In this document: in pieces, positions 52,576 through 61,487 of the stretch
Position numbering within the stretch: the stretch's first letter is position 1
Layout of the letters: each line of letters begins with the position of its first letter
Origin: ECT2AJA-110-A sp035399845
GTDB taxonomy: Bacteria > Planctomycetota > Phycisphaerae > UBA1845 > UTPLA1
DNA length: 64,000 nt
Direction of reading: 5' to 3'
Assembly: GCA_035399845.1 (NCBI GenBank)
Contig: DAOPJV010000007.1
Span: 1 to 64,000 of the forward strand
The notes under the pieces: model-generated
The model's database searches: none
What the model was told of the DNA's origin: nothing
What the model saw: the letters and a program-made list of their open reading frames with translations, nothing else
Program-made: the position numbers and the translations under genes

Positions 52576-53856
52576 ATGCTCGCAGCGCCCGCCACTGAGA
52601 CGATCCTCATCCATGACATCCCGGGCGTCCTGGCGGTCATCCTCGCTGTTCCGGCAATCATCCTCTTCGCGTCGTCCCGCCCGACGATTGGGCGAATCTT
52701 CAAGATTGTGCCCGGGCTCGTCTTTTGCTACTTCCTGCCGACGCTGCTCTCGACGCCGTGGACGATGGGCGACGGAACAACGGTTCGCGTCCTCCCGAAC
52801 GCGTCGCCTGTGTACGCCTTCATCAAGGGGCCTGTGCTGCTCGCCAGCCTCTTTCTGCTGACGCTGAACCTTGACCTGAAGGGAATCGTCCGGCTCGGCC
52901 CCAAGGCCGTCGGCATGCTCCTGGCGGGTTCGCTCGGCGTCATCCTGGGGGGACCGATCGCCGTCTGGCTCTGGCGGAACCATCTGCCGGTCGAAGGGCA
53001 TCTTCCGCTCGCCTACATGGCGGGCAGCTGGATCGGCGGCGGTCCCAACGCCGTCGCGCTGCAACGCTCCTTTGACGTGTCGGACGCGGCCATCAGCCCG
53101 ATCATCGTCGTTGACGCGTTCATCTCCAACCTCTGGCTGGCCGTGCTGCTCTTTCTTGCCGCCCGTTCAAAATCGATCGATGAACGGCTTGGGGCCGACA
53201 CAACGGCCATTGAAGCGCTGACGCGTCGCATGGAAGACTATCATGACGCCGTCGGCCGCCACGCCTCCATTGGCGACATCGGCGCCATCCTGGCGCTGGG
53301 ACTTGGGGCGTCGTGGATCTCGTCGATCGGCGTTGACTGGCTGTTCTCCGGCGGGATGGCCGCCTCGGCGGACGATACGCACACATCGTGGCTTGCATCG
53401 ATCAGCGCATACATCAGTCCCACAGCGTGGAAGGTACTCTGTGTGACACTGCTGGGCATGCTTGCGTCCTGCACCTCCCTGCGCAAGCTGGAAGGCGCCG
53501 GGGCGTCGCGATTTGGCGGCGTGATGATCTACCTGCTCGTCGCCTGCATCGGCGCAGGCGCGGACTTTCACAAACTCGGCGCCGCGCCGGGCTATCTCCT
53601 GATCGCGGCAACGTGGATGCTCGTCCATGTCATCGTGTTGACAATCGCGGCGGTATTGTTTCGAGCGCCGCTGTTCTATGTCGCGACAGGTTCGCAGGCG
53701 AATATCGGAGGACCGGCCTCGGCCCCAATCGTCGCCGGCGCCTTCAGCCCCGCCCTCGCCCCGGTCGGCGCTCTGCTCGCCATCGCCGGCTACGCCATCG
53801 GCACGATCGGTGGACTGGTCTGCGTTCACCTGATGAACTTCGTTGTTGGAAAATAG
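52576..53856 (+). CDS. DUF819-family membrane protein (YjcL-like)
   Basis: A 426-residue inner-membrane protein with about 11 helices. Landmarks of the DUF819 family are VPGLVFCYFLPTLLSTPW, GPKAVGMLLAGSLGVILGGP, YMAGSWIGGGPNAVALQ and TGSQANIGGPASAPIVAGAF. The two inverted-looking halves with GGG/GGP turns suggest a transporter. Substrate unknown. There is no clear ribosome-binding site before the ATG at 52576. It lies 158 nt after arsS in the same direction; a functional link is not shown. Confidence 0.88.
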   Translation: MLAAPATETILIHDIPGVLAVILAVPAIILFASSRPTIGRIFKIVPGLVFCYFLPTLLSTPWTMGDGTTVRVLPNASPVYAFIKGPVLLASLFLLTLNLDLKGIVRLGPKAVGMLLAGSLGVILGGPIAVWLWRNHLPVEGHLPLAYMAGSWIGGGPNAVALQRSFDVSDAAISPIIVVDAFISNLWLAVLLFLAARSKSIDERLGADTTAIEALTRRMEDYHDAVGRHASIGDIGAILALGLGASWISSIGVDWLFSGGMAASADDTHTSWLASISAYISPTAWKVLCVTLLGMLASCTSLRKLEGAGASRFGGVMIYLLVACIGAGADFHKLGAAPGYLLIAATWMLVHVIVLTIAAVLFRAPLFYVATGSQANIGGPASAPIVAGAFSPALAPVGALLAIAGYAIGTIGGLVCVHLMNFVVGK

Positions 53857-54215
53857 CGCGCCACTGGGCGCCGGCCGAGGCTTTCCGGGAATTCAAGGCC
53901 ACGCGCTCGTTTCACGAAATCGTCGAAGAATCCCTGTGTTTCCTCGGGGCATTTCCGCTCCGAAGGAGCGCCGGATCGTAGCCACGGGTGGAGCAAAGGC
54001 CGCGAAGCGGTCGAAGCGCAACCCGTGGAATGCGTTCAATTCCGTTGATTCCGCCCCGGAGGGGTGGCGGAATTTCCGGACAGCCTCCGCCTGCCCCAAG
54101 TGAAGGGTGGGCGCCGCCCGCAAACATCGTCGAGCGCAAGCGTCGCGAGGAGCGTGGCGTCCGTGCGAATCGATGAACGTCAAAGGTCTTCGGCGGGCGG
54201 CGCCCAACCTACGCC
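53857..54215. repeat. R6 multi-hairpin element, inverted copy, in a convergent spacer
   Basis: R6 (about 53950-54075): hairpin GCTCCGAAGGAGC, long stem CCACGGGT...ACCCGTGG enclosing CCGCGAAGCGG and GCGCAACC, and hairpin CCCCGGAGGGG. Reverse-complemented, it aligns with the element at 3904 (shared GCGCTTCGACCGC) while the stems differ in a complementary way. A further inverted pair GGGTGGGCGCCGCCC...GGCGGGCGGCGCCCAACC flanks 54105-54212. No gene is seen. Confidence 0.6.
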
Positions 54216-55166
54216 TCAGACTTCGAACAGCTTCGACACGCTCGTCTGCCGGAAGACGCTGTTGATCGCCTCCGCAAACAGCGGCGCGACGGAGGCGATC
54301 TTAATCTTCTTGCCGAACGGCTCGAAGCGATGCTCGATCGTGTCCGTGACGACCATTTCTTTGATCGGGCTCGCCTCAATCCTCGCCGCGGAGCCCGCCG
54401 TCATCACACCGTGGGCGACGCAGGCGTAGACATCCTTCGCGCCTTCTTCCTTCAGCCGCTTCGCCGTGGCGACGAGGGTGCCGCCGCTGATCGTGAAGTC
54501 ATCAACGATCAGCGCATTCTTGCCCTCGACATTGCCGATCAGTCGGGTCACGACGGCGTTCTCGCGGTGATCCGGCCGCGTCTTTTCGGCGATCGCCGTC
54601 GTTGTTCCGAAGCTCTTGGCGTAGGCGTTCGCCATCTTCGCGGCGCCCACGTCGGGCGCCACAACGACCCAGTTTCGATTGATCTTCTTCCTGAAATGGT
54701 TGGCGATCGCCGGCTGTGCGTACAGATGGTCGACGGGCACGCGAAAGAAGCCCTGGATCTGCGGCGCGTGCAGGTCCATCGTCATGATGCGATCGACACC
54801 CGCCGCTTCCAGGCAGTCCGCAACGACGCGCGCCCGGATCGACACGCGGGGTTCATCCTTCTTGTCGCCCTTGCCGTAGCTGAAGAAGGGAATCACGGCC
54901 GTCACGCTCTCCGCCGACGCCCGCCGAAAGGCGTCCACGTAGAAGAGAATCTCCAGCAGGTGATCGTTGACGGGATAGCTCAGCGACTGCACGAAGAAGA
55001 CGTCGCGACCCCGGACGTTCTCCAACACGCGCACGAACGTGTTGCCCTCGGAGAAGTGTTTCGCCTCGCACCTGCCGGGCTTCACTTTCAGATGTTTGCA
55101 GATGGCGCTGGTGAATCCCTGGCTGCCCGAGCCGGGGAAAATGACAAGCTTGCGTGTCGGCGTCAT
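54216..55166 (-). CDS. prs: Ribose-phosphate pyrophosphokinase
   Basis: A 316-residue enzyme that makes PRPP from ribose 5-phosphate and ATP, the precursor of purines, pyrimidines, His, Trp and NAD. The ATG at 55166 follows TGGAG by 7 nt; the longer frame in front runs through a terminator and is rejected. Signatures: FPGSGSQGF, the flexible loop FFSYGKGDKKDEPRVSIRARVVADCLEAAGVDRIMTMDLHAPQIQGFF, and the PRPP loop ALIVDDFTISGGTL. Typical length. Some residues are unusual (SVRVP-type changes near the N-terminus, GSGSQGFT instead of GNANP), suggesting the class of planctomycete/archaeal-like variants. Confidence 0.94.
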   Translation of the reverse strand: MTPTRKLVIFPGSGSQGFTSAICKHLKVKPGRCEAKHFSEGNTFVRVLENVRGRDVFFVQSLSYPVNDHLLEILFYVDAFRRASAESVTAVIPFFSYGKGDKKDEPRVSIRARVVADCLEAAGVDRIMTMDLHAPQIQGFFRVPVDHLYAQPAIANHFRKKINRNWVVVAPDVGAAKMANAYAKSFGTTTAIAEKTRPDHRENAVVTRLIGNVEGKNALIVDDFTISGGTLVATAKRLKEEGAKDVYACVAHGVMTAGSAARIEASPIKEMVVTDTIEHRFEPFGKKIKIASVAPLFAEAINSVFRQTSVSKLFEV

Positions 55167-55200
55167 GTTCGGACTCCATTCCGACGGCTCGGCCCGGCCG

Positions 55201-55247
55201 TAAAAAGCGAGTGAGCACACAGCGAAATCTCGCCGTGTGCTCACTCG
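55201..55247 (-). terminator. Rho-independent terminator
   Basis: A 13-bp perfect stem CGAGTGAGCACAC/GTGTGCTCACTCG with a 14-nt loop; on the minus strand it is followed by CTTTTTA. It lies about 95 nt after the stop of the HEAT-repeat gene at 55341 and 35 nt before prs, so it separates the two transcripts or attenuates prs. Confidence 0.88.
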
Positions 55248-55340
55248 GCGCCGTTCGGTCTGTGAACCGCCCGCAACGTTCGTGATCGCGGGCGTCGCCG
55301 GCTGATTCATCGCCGGCGCGTCACATGACGTCTGGCGTGA

Positions 55341-57806
55341 TCAGCCGTTGTGCTGAGCCGAAATGATCTCGCTGGCCTTGTTGCTTGGCAAGTCGAGGGC
55401 GCCCAGCGCCTTCGAGGCCGCGGCCCGAAGGACCAGATCCGACTCCTTCATCGTGAATTCGATCAGCTTGCTGACGACTTCCCGCTCGCCGAGCTGGTTG
55501 CCGTGCAGTCGGGCGGACTCCGCCAGGGCGTCGAACTGTGCGATTCGCTCGGCCTGGGCGTGATCGGGCATCATGGCGACTTCGGCCAGGGTTTCCTGGG
55601 CCGTGGCCGTGCCGACCATGGACAGCGCGCCGGCGACTCGGACGCGCAGCGACTCCGTATCCCCCTTGATGGCCGAGATCATCGCCGGCTCGGCGCGGGA
55701 CACGTCGAAGATCTTCGACGAGCTGAGGCCGATGGCGCGAATCGCGTCGGCCGCCCGCAGGGCGAGGGCCAGCGACATGTTCTCGTTCATTCCCGTCATG
55801 CCGAGGGCCTGGGCCGCTCGATTGATGCGATTGGAGACGATCTCCGTGATGCGGGCGACGTCACCGATTTCGATGACTGTCGTATCGAGGACTTCCACGC
55901 CGCGCTGTCCGCGGGCGACGCGATTGCCCTGACCGATGTCGCCGGAGACGAGCAGGATGGGCACGGACGCCGTCGCGAAGTCCTTGCGGAGTTCGGCGAT
56001 GGCCGCCGTCACATCCGGCTGCGTGATATCGAGGCCGAGCAGCACGACGTCGAAGGCGCCGACAGCCTGCTCGCGACCAATGCGCGTCGCTTCGTAAAGC
56101 GTGCCGCCCGCGGCCGTTTCGAAGTTGGCCGCTCGAAGGAGGGCCTGGAACTTGTTGCGGAGATCGACGTCGCCGATGGCGATCAGGGCCGCCCGTCGGC
56201 TCGACGACTTGAGCGATTCGCCCAGGACGGGAACGACATTCTGCGAACCCGTGAAGTCCTTGTCCGGCGTGGACAGGGCCAGGGCCTCGGCCGCCTTGAA
56301 GCGCACCTGTCGATTCGGGAAGCTCATGGCCTGCACGAGGGCCTGCTTGTAGTCCTCGCCGCCGATGAGGTTGGCTTCGCCGGCCGTCGATCGCAGGGCC
56401 GCGATGGCGCCCAGGGCGACGCCGACGTCATTCCCCTTCACAGCGCGGGCCAGCATCATGTGGTCATACTTGGCGCCGGCGGCGCGGTTGAAGTAGATCG
56501 ATCGCGGCGTGTTCTCAGGTCGTGTCGAGTCCTTGTTGGCGAGCGGATCGGGCTGATCGCTTTCGACGTTCATGCCCAGCTTCGCCTCGCGACGCGTATT
56601 GGCCGCCAGCCAGAGGGCGATGGCCTCGTCCGTGTTGGCGGCGTACTTCAGCGTCTCCTCGGCACAGCGCATCGCCATGATGTCGATGAACGTGTCGCGC
56701 GGCACGGCGACGTATCGCAGTTCCTGATCGCGAAGGTACCAGATGTTCGCCGTATCGAGGGCCTTGACCGGCAGCAGCGAATCGGCGCCGTCGTAGTACA
56801 GGTTGCCCAGCTCGAGGAAGAGCGACGCCAGGTTGTAGCCTTCGCTGGCGCCCAGCTTTCGCAGGGCCTCGCGCGCCGCGTCCTTGACGGCCGGCGCCTC
56901 ATTCTCATCCTGAATCAGCTCCACCAGGTAGGGAACCGACTGCTTGTAGCCGATGTCACCGGCCGCCTTGATCAGGATGACCTTCGTGACATCGTCCTTG
57001 ATGCCGAACGCCTGCACGAGCGGGTTCAGGGCGCCGCGTCCGAGATCGGACAGCACCTGGATCACGGTCGCGTGAATCTCGCTGCGATTCGGGTCCTGCA
57101 GGGCCTGAATCAGATGCGGCACAGCGTATTCGCCGCTGTCGCGAAGCCGGTTCGTCGCATTGTAAACCATGCGGGGGGAACCGGAGAGTCGCGAGATGTG
57201 CGTTTCGATTTCGAAGGGATCCGTGCGCAGCGCCTCTTCGCCCTTCTCGAGGAGCTTGAGGAACGCGACGGCGGATTCACCGACTTCCGTGTTGTTGATC
57301 AGCTTGACGAGAACGTCATGGCGATTCGGATTCTGTCGCGCGAGTTCAAGGAGCGCCACAGGATCGGGATTCGACTCGATGAGGGCCTTGAAGTTCGCGT
57401 CGGCAAACTTGAAGCGGCCCACGGCCGCGAGATGCCAGCCATCTTCGGCCAGACCACGCTGCCGTCGTCCGTTGAGAATCTTCTCCACGGTCGACTTGAC
57501 GCTCAGCGGCGCGTTCTCGTTCTGCGCCCAGTATTCGAGGCGCGTCGAGCCCGTGCGATCGGCCATCAGCGCGATGCGAAGGTCGGAGATGTTCATCGCC
57601 GCGATGGTGTCGAACAGCGGCGCGGCCTCCTCGAGATCGCCCCGCTCGATGACGCGCTGCGCAGACTTCCAAGCCTCCCAGGCGTTCTTGTCCTGGCCGA
57701 CCATGCCCTGCTCGGAATCCTGTGCGTAGAGACCGGCGGGCGCGATGGCGAGCGTAAACGCCGCCATCAGGACGAACCTCGCGCCTCGTGTTGAACAGAC
57801 TGACAT
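55341..57806 (-). CDS. Exported HEAT-repeat protein with receiver-like domain
   Basis: An 821-residue exported protein. GGAGG lies 6 nt before the ATG; the signal peptide ends LYAQ. Residues about 40-170 are TPR-like helices. HEAT-type helical repeats (about 185-330) carry PHLIQALQDPN, VIQVLSDLG and VPYLVELIQDEN. More helical repeats follow. Residues about 545-660 look like a receiver fold (FDVVLLGLDITQPDVTAAIAELRKDFATASVPILLVSGDIGQG), then repeats again to the end (SLRVRVAGALSMVGTATAQETL). A receiver-like fold outside the cytoplasm is strange, since phosphotransfer needs ATP-fed kinases; it is probably a binding module. A strong promoter (57963) and leader of about 150 nt precede it. Codon bias suggests high expression. 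Confidence 0.85.
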   Translation of the reverse strand: MSVCSTRGARFVLMAAFTLAIAPAGLYAQDSEQGMVGQDKNAWEAWKSAQRVIERGDLEEAAPLFDTIAAMNISDLRIALMADRTGSTRLEYWAQNENAPLSVKSTVEKILNGRRQRGLAEDGWHLAAVGRFKFADANFKALIESNPDPVALLELARQNPNRHDVLVKLINNTEVGESAVAFLKLLEKGEEALRTDPFEIETHISRLSGSPRMVYNATNRLRDSGEYAVPHLIQALQDPNRSEIHATVIQVLSDLGRGALNPLVQAFGIKDDVTKVILIKAAGDIGYKQSVPYLVELIQDENEAPAVKDAAREALRKLGASEGYNLASLFLELGNLYYDGADSLLPVKALDTANIWYLRDQELRYVAVPRDTFIDIMAMRCAEETLKYAANTDEAIALWLAANTRREAKLGMNVESDQPDPLANKDSTRPENTPRSIYFNRAAGAKYDHMMLARAVKGNDVGVALGAIAALRSTAGEANLIGGEDYKQALVQAMSFPNRQVRFKAAEALALSTPDKDFTGSQNVVPVLGESLKSSSRRAALIAIGDVDLRNKFQALLRAANFETAAGGTLYEATRIGREQAVGAFDVVLLGLDITQPDVTAAIAELRKDFATASVPILLVSGDIGQGNRVARGQRGVEVLDTTVIEIGDVARITEIVSNRINRAAQALGMTGMNENMSLALALRAADAIRAIGLSSSKIFDVSRAEPAMISAIKGDTESLRVRVAGALSMVGTATAQETLAEVAMMPDHAQAERIAQFDALAESARLHGNQLGEREVVSKLIEFTMKESDLVLRAAASKALGALDLPSNKASEIISAQHNG

Positions 57807-57962
57807 TAGAATCCTCCTGAGGCCATCTTCGGACGAAAGCTGCGGGGACTAACGAATCGTTTTTTGCTTAGGCAGGCGCCGCTTGGAACCCCCAAACGTC
57901 CAGGCATGCTTGCGGCTGGAAGCGCCCCGGACGCTGGGTCGGCAAGGCGCTCCAAAAACTTG

Positions 57963-57990
57963 ATTATACGGGGGTTACGACGCTGGTCAA
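57963..57990 (-). promoter_or_regulatory. Strong sigma-70-like promoter for the HEAT-repeat gene
   Basis: Read on the minus strand: TTGACC, a 16-nt spacer (AGCGTCGTAACCCCCG) and a perfect TATAAT. The -10 is about 155 nt upstream of the ATG at 57806. This is the best promoter match in the window. Confidence 0.8.
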
Positions 57991-58108
57991 GATTTTGCGC
58001 ACGCTCGCGCAAGTCGTTGTCACTACAAAGTCCGATCAGCATCTGATCGTCGAAACCGCCGCATCATCACAGCCATGTTCATTCTACGCCGACGCGGCGA
58101 CGACGCGC

Positions 58109-59161
58109 TCAATCCGTCCCCGGATTTCGACGCCCTTTTCGGACCCGCCGATCGCGATGGCGGCTCAGTTGATGGACATGGTCCCGACTCACGCCACGAC
58201 CGCCGCCGACAATCCTGGCGCCGGCGTCGCAGAGCCGTTCCAGCCGTTCCCCGAACGCCGCGGGCGGTTCGCGAAACATGACACGCTGATCGACGATTTC
58301 GGCCCGACCCGCGTTCACCTCGGCATAGACCGGCAACGGGCCGGATTGCGCCATCAGCGACACGATCGCCGCCGTCCCGTCCGGAAACTCCCCGTGGTCC
58401 ACACCGACCATGTCCGCCCCCGCCTCGCCCAGCACGCGACACGCCTCGGGGATCGTCACCCCTGTCGTCGTATCCATCGCGTCCGGTCCGGCGTCGAATG
58501 TCATGGCGCCAATCAGCGGCAGGTCGCACAGGCCTCGTATCGCCGAGACCGCCACGCGCAGCGGCTGAAGTTCCGAGAACGATCGACACAGGAAACCGTC
58601 CGCGCCCGCGTCGATGCATCGCCGAGCCTGCTCCTCGTAGACATCGCGAAGGTCCGCTTCCGATATCTCCTCCAGCATCCACAGTGAGTCGACGGGACCG
58701 ATCGCGCAGAACACCTGCGTCCGCTGCGGCGCGGCGGAGACGGCCTCTCGCAGCCGTGTCACGATTCTCTCATTCAACTGAAGGGCGCTGTCTGAGTCCG
58801 CTGACGCGACGTCCGAGAGTCCCGCCAGCTCGATGCGATTCAGGCGATCCGTGAAGGCGACAATGACATCGGCGCCGGCGGAAACGAAACCCTGCGCGAG
58901 TTCCGCGATCGCGTCGGGACGATCGATCGCCTTGCGTTCCCATAAATCCCCCACGAACGAGGAATCCATCGGATCACGAAAATCGCTTGCGGCAATTCCG
59001 ACGTCGTCCCGAAACTGGCTGAGGTCCCAAGCCAATCGTCCATCCTTCTGATTACCGGCGGCGTCGCGCTTCTGTCGTCCGATCATCGAGATTCGGGACG
59101 ACGGGTCGAGCGGAATCCGGCTTGCGTCGCGCCGCTGAATCGTACAGTTACTTTCAGTCAC
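58109..59161 (-). CDS. Homocysteine S-methyltransferase-like protein lacking zinc cysteines
   Basis: A 350-residue TIM-barrel protein of the homocysteine S-methyltransferase family, seen in ARRCIDAGADGFLCRSFSELQPLRVAVSAIRGLCDLPLIGAMTFD, ACRVLGEAGADMVGVDHG and YAEVNAGRAE. Family enzymes bind zinc through three cysteines: one in a GxNC-type strand and a CC pair in GGCCGT. Here these read GVDHG and GGGRG, so all three ligands are absent and the usual start DGAMGT is missing too. It may be an inactive or differently acting relative. The GTG at 59161 has a poor ribosome site; an ATG at 59086 is an alternative start. Confidence 0.75.
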   Translation of the reverse strand: MTESNCTIQRRDASRIPLDPSSRISMIGRQKRDAAGNQKDGRLAWDLSQFRDDVGIAASDFRDPMDSSFVGDLWERKAIDRPDAIAELAQGFVSAGADVIVAFTDRLNRIELAGLSDVASADSDSALQLNERIVTRLREAVSAAPQRTQVFCAIGPVDSLWMLEEISEADLRDVYEEQARRCIDAGADGFLCRSFSELQPLRVAVSAIRGLCDLPLIGAMTFDAGPDAMDTTTGVTIPEACRVLGEAGADMVGVDHGEFPDGTAAIVSLMAQSGPLPVYAEVNAGRAEIVDQRVMFREPPAAFGERLERLCDAGARIVGGGRGVSRDHVHQLSRHRDRRVRKGRRNPGTD

Positions 59162-59252
59162 GCAGTCGGCCGGAGCCGGCAGTAGTCAATTCCAATCTTA
59201 ACTGACTCGCCCAACGGAGGTAGGTCGGTGGATGTGCATCAGGAGGCAACTT

Positions 59253-60596
59253 ATGCACCTTCACACGAACCGACAGAATCCGTTTGCGCATTTTTCCAGG
59301 TTCAGTCTTTCGATGCTCGCGCTCGCCGGTCTTCTGGCGGGTTGCGAAGTCTCCGTGCTGCCCGATCCCGGGTCCAGTGTCGGCGTCGGCTCCACGGGCG
59401 GAACGCAGACAACAACGCCCGGCGCCGGCAACTCGACGTCACGCTCATCGACCTTCGCGACGGCCAGCGTCAAAGTGATCCCGGAAACCAACGTCGTCAC
59501 GTTCGAAGGTCGCCTCGACGACCTCAGCGATATCGCTGTCTTCGACCTAGGTCCCGCGGACCCCGGCGATCGTATCACGATCGAACTGGCCGGCCACAAC
59601 GGACTGAATACCGTCGCCGCCCTGTTCAACGGCAATGACGACCTGATCGACGCCAGCGACGATCGATCCTATTACGGCGGCCAGCTTGACCCGTACATGT
59701 CGCGTGTCATCCGCCACAAGACGACGAACCTCTTCCTTGGTGTTGCGATCTCGAGCAGCCAGCACTTCGCCTCGACGCAGGGTCGATTCGCCCCGGGCAC
59801 GTTCACCGTGACGGCCCGACGGCAGCCCGGCCAGCAGGTCCAGGCCCCGCGACAGCAGGTCGTGTGGATGGACTTCGAAGGCGGCGCCAGCGTCCAGATC
59901 GGTCTCGAGCCGAACGTCACGATGCGAGCCTTCAGCGCCGAGTCCATCTCGGCCCGCCACAGCGGCAAGACGGACTATATGATCGACCTCATCATCGACC
60001 ACATGAAGAAGGACTTCGCCAACTACGATGTCGTCCTGCTCGACAGCCGACACAATACGAAGCCGACGGGCCAGTTCACGAAGCTCTACTTCGGCAACTA
60101 CAACAGCGCGTACCTGGGCCTCGCCGACAACGTCGATACGTTCAACACCTACCTCGATCAGGAAGCGATCATCTACACGGAAGACATGGCCATGTTCGAG
60201 AATCTCTTCCCGAGCACGGAAGAAGTCGCCCTGGCGATCGCCAACGTCGGCTCGCACGAACTCGGCCACCTGCTCGGTCTGGAGCACTCCGCCGATCCGA
60301 ACGACTGCATGGCGACGGCCGCCAGCGCCCGACAGATCCTCGAGACCGACGCCGCCTTCATTCGATCGGCGCCGCAGGCGGACGTCTTCCCGACGGGATT
60401 CCAGAACGGCCCGCAGCTGCTCATGTGGAACGTCGGCCTGAACGCGAACCTCGAAGCCCGCGCCGTGCGGATGGACGAGTGGATCCCGGTCCAGACGAAG
60501 GCCGACTGGCGCGATCGCGAAGGCCTGGCCGACATCGAGATCAGCATGTGTGGCGGATGCGTTCATCACAGCCACGATGACGATGACGCGGAGTAA
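59253..60596 (+). CDS. Metzincin-like metalloprotease lipoprotein
   Basis: A 447-residue protein. GGAGG lies 7 nt before the ATG at 59253. The lipobox LAGC places the lipid on Cys31. A Ser/Thr/Gly-rich linker leads to a beta domain (about 70-200), then a protease domain with His335-Glu-Leu-Gly-His339-Leu-Leu-Gly-Leu-Glu-His345, the metzincin HExxHxxGxxH zinc site, and CMATAA as Met-turn. The C-terminus ends in CGGCVHHSHDDDDAE, a His/Asp-rich tail that could bind metal. Likely a lipid-anchored secreted protease at the cell surface. A terminator follows. Confidence 0.88.
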   Translation: MHLHTNRQNPFAHFSRFSLSMLALAGLLAGCEVSVLPDPGSSVGVGSTGGTQTTTPGAGNSTSRSSTFATASVKVIPETNVVTFEGRLDDLSDIAVFDLGPADPGDRITIELAGHNGLNTVAALFNGNDDLIDASDDRSYYGGQLDPYMSRVIRHKTTNLFLGVAISSSQHFASTQGRFAPGTFTVTARRQPGQQVQAPRQQVVWMDFEGGASVQIGLEPNVTMRAFSAESISARHSGKTDYMIDLIIDHMKKDFANYDVVLLDSRHNTKPTGQFTKLYFGNYNSAYLGLADNVDTFNTYLDQEAIIYTEDMAMFENLFPSTEEVALAIANVGSHELGHLLGLEHSADPNDCMATAASARQILETDAAFIRSAPQADVFPTGFQNGPQLLMWNVGLNANLEARAVRMDEWIPVQTKADWRDREGLADIEISMCGGCVHHSHDDDDAE

Positions 60597-60671
60597 TGAA
60601 AACAAACCGGATGCGTTGAAGCAGGAAACGCCCGGCAGACAGACAGCAACCTACAGAATATAAGTTGCCTC

Positions 60672-60713
60672 GCACGCGGCGCCGCCTGACTACCGGCGCC
60701 GTCGTGCTTTTTA
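60672..60713 (+). terminator. Rho-independent terminator
   Basis: A GC-rich stem of 13 bp (GCACGCGGCGCCG and partner, one bulge) followed by TTTTT, between the protease gene and the convergent PilZ gene. Confidence 0.88.
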
Positions 60714-60718
60714 CCGTT

Positions 60719-61126
60719 TCAATCGAATCGGAATCGCATCCGCTCGCAGAATCGCAGCGCGATCATCGCCACGTCCGATCGCTCGGCCGCGCTGTCATCC
60801 GACATCGCTGTGATCGGAAAGGTCCTGAGCACGATCGCCTCGGCGGCGCCCGTGGTAGGCGTTGGCCAGACGCCTTCGTACGCCGGGAGGCGGACTTCGA
60901 ACCCGATGGGATCGCCCGCGGCGTATTCCCGAACCAGCGCCGACGGCGCCTCGATCAGGGCGCCGCCCGCCGACAGGTTTCGCGTGATCGCCGCGTCCCG
61001 CCAGGGGCCACTCCCAAGACGAATGGACGCCGGCGCGCTGATGGAGAGCCGATGATGCGCCCGTCGATCTGCGCCGATGGAGAGATCTGATTCCGGGGAC
61101 TCGTGTTCGATGTCGAGAATGGGCAT
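60719..61126 (-). CDS. PilZ-domain protein (c-di-GMP receptor)
   Basis: A 135-residue single-domain protein. The ATG at 61126 has GGAGG 4 nt upstream. The c-di-GMP-binding motifs are RRAHHR (residues 21-26) and N50-L-S52-A-G-G55 (DxSxxG type), with the beta-barrel strands ASIRLGS, AAITRNLS, GFEVRLPAY and SDVAMIALRFC. It should bind cyclic di-GMP and pass the signal to an unknown partner. Its neighbour at 61488 is a regulatory phosphatase, divergently transcribed. Confidence 0.85.
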   Translation of the reverse strand: MPILDIEHESPESDLSIGADRRAHHRLSISAPASIRLGSGPWRDAAITRNLSAGGALIEAPSALVREYAAGDPIGFEVRLPAYEGVWPTPTTGAAEAIVLRTFPITAMSDDSAAERSDVAMIALRFCERMRFRFD

Positions 61127-61487
61127 GCCGCCTCCGATGTCGTTCGACGGAGCTTTCATCGGCTTCCCACAGACAGGGCGTTGTCATGCAACCCGTTCTC
61201 GGACGCCAAACCCCGCGATTCGGCGACAATTGCGCCCGTCCGGGCCGGCGTGACCGCCTGTCGGCGCCCCCCGCTCCATGAATCCGCCGCGGCGCGGCGA
61301 CCGTGTCGGGCGACGCCCGACGCCGTCCCCCCGTCGATTCGCGACGATTGCGGCTATACTAGGTCATCACGACGCCCTTTGAAGAGTGAAGGCGCCGGCG
61401 GCGACGGGGGTCGCGCGCCGGGAGGTGATCGTCTTTTCGATTCCTGCGGGCCCCGGGCCCATCGCCCCTGACCCTGAGTGACGACTG
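61127..61487. promoter_or_regulatory. Divergent regulatory spacer
   Basis: 360 nt between the PilZ gene and the phosphatase gene, GC-rich. TATACT at about 61355 is a -10 candidate for the plus-strand phosphatase gene; no good -35 is seen. A strong GGGAGGTGATC near 61420 precedes a possible 18-codon GTG frame ending just before the phosphatase start, too small to call. Confidence 0.35.

Noticed and set aside
55350..57794. 814-codon ORF on the plus strand opposite the HEAT-repeat gene
   Set aside because: Exact shadow of a strongly biased gene; Arg/Asp/His-rich composition with no fold signal.
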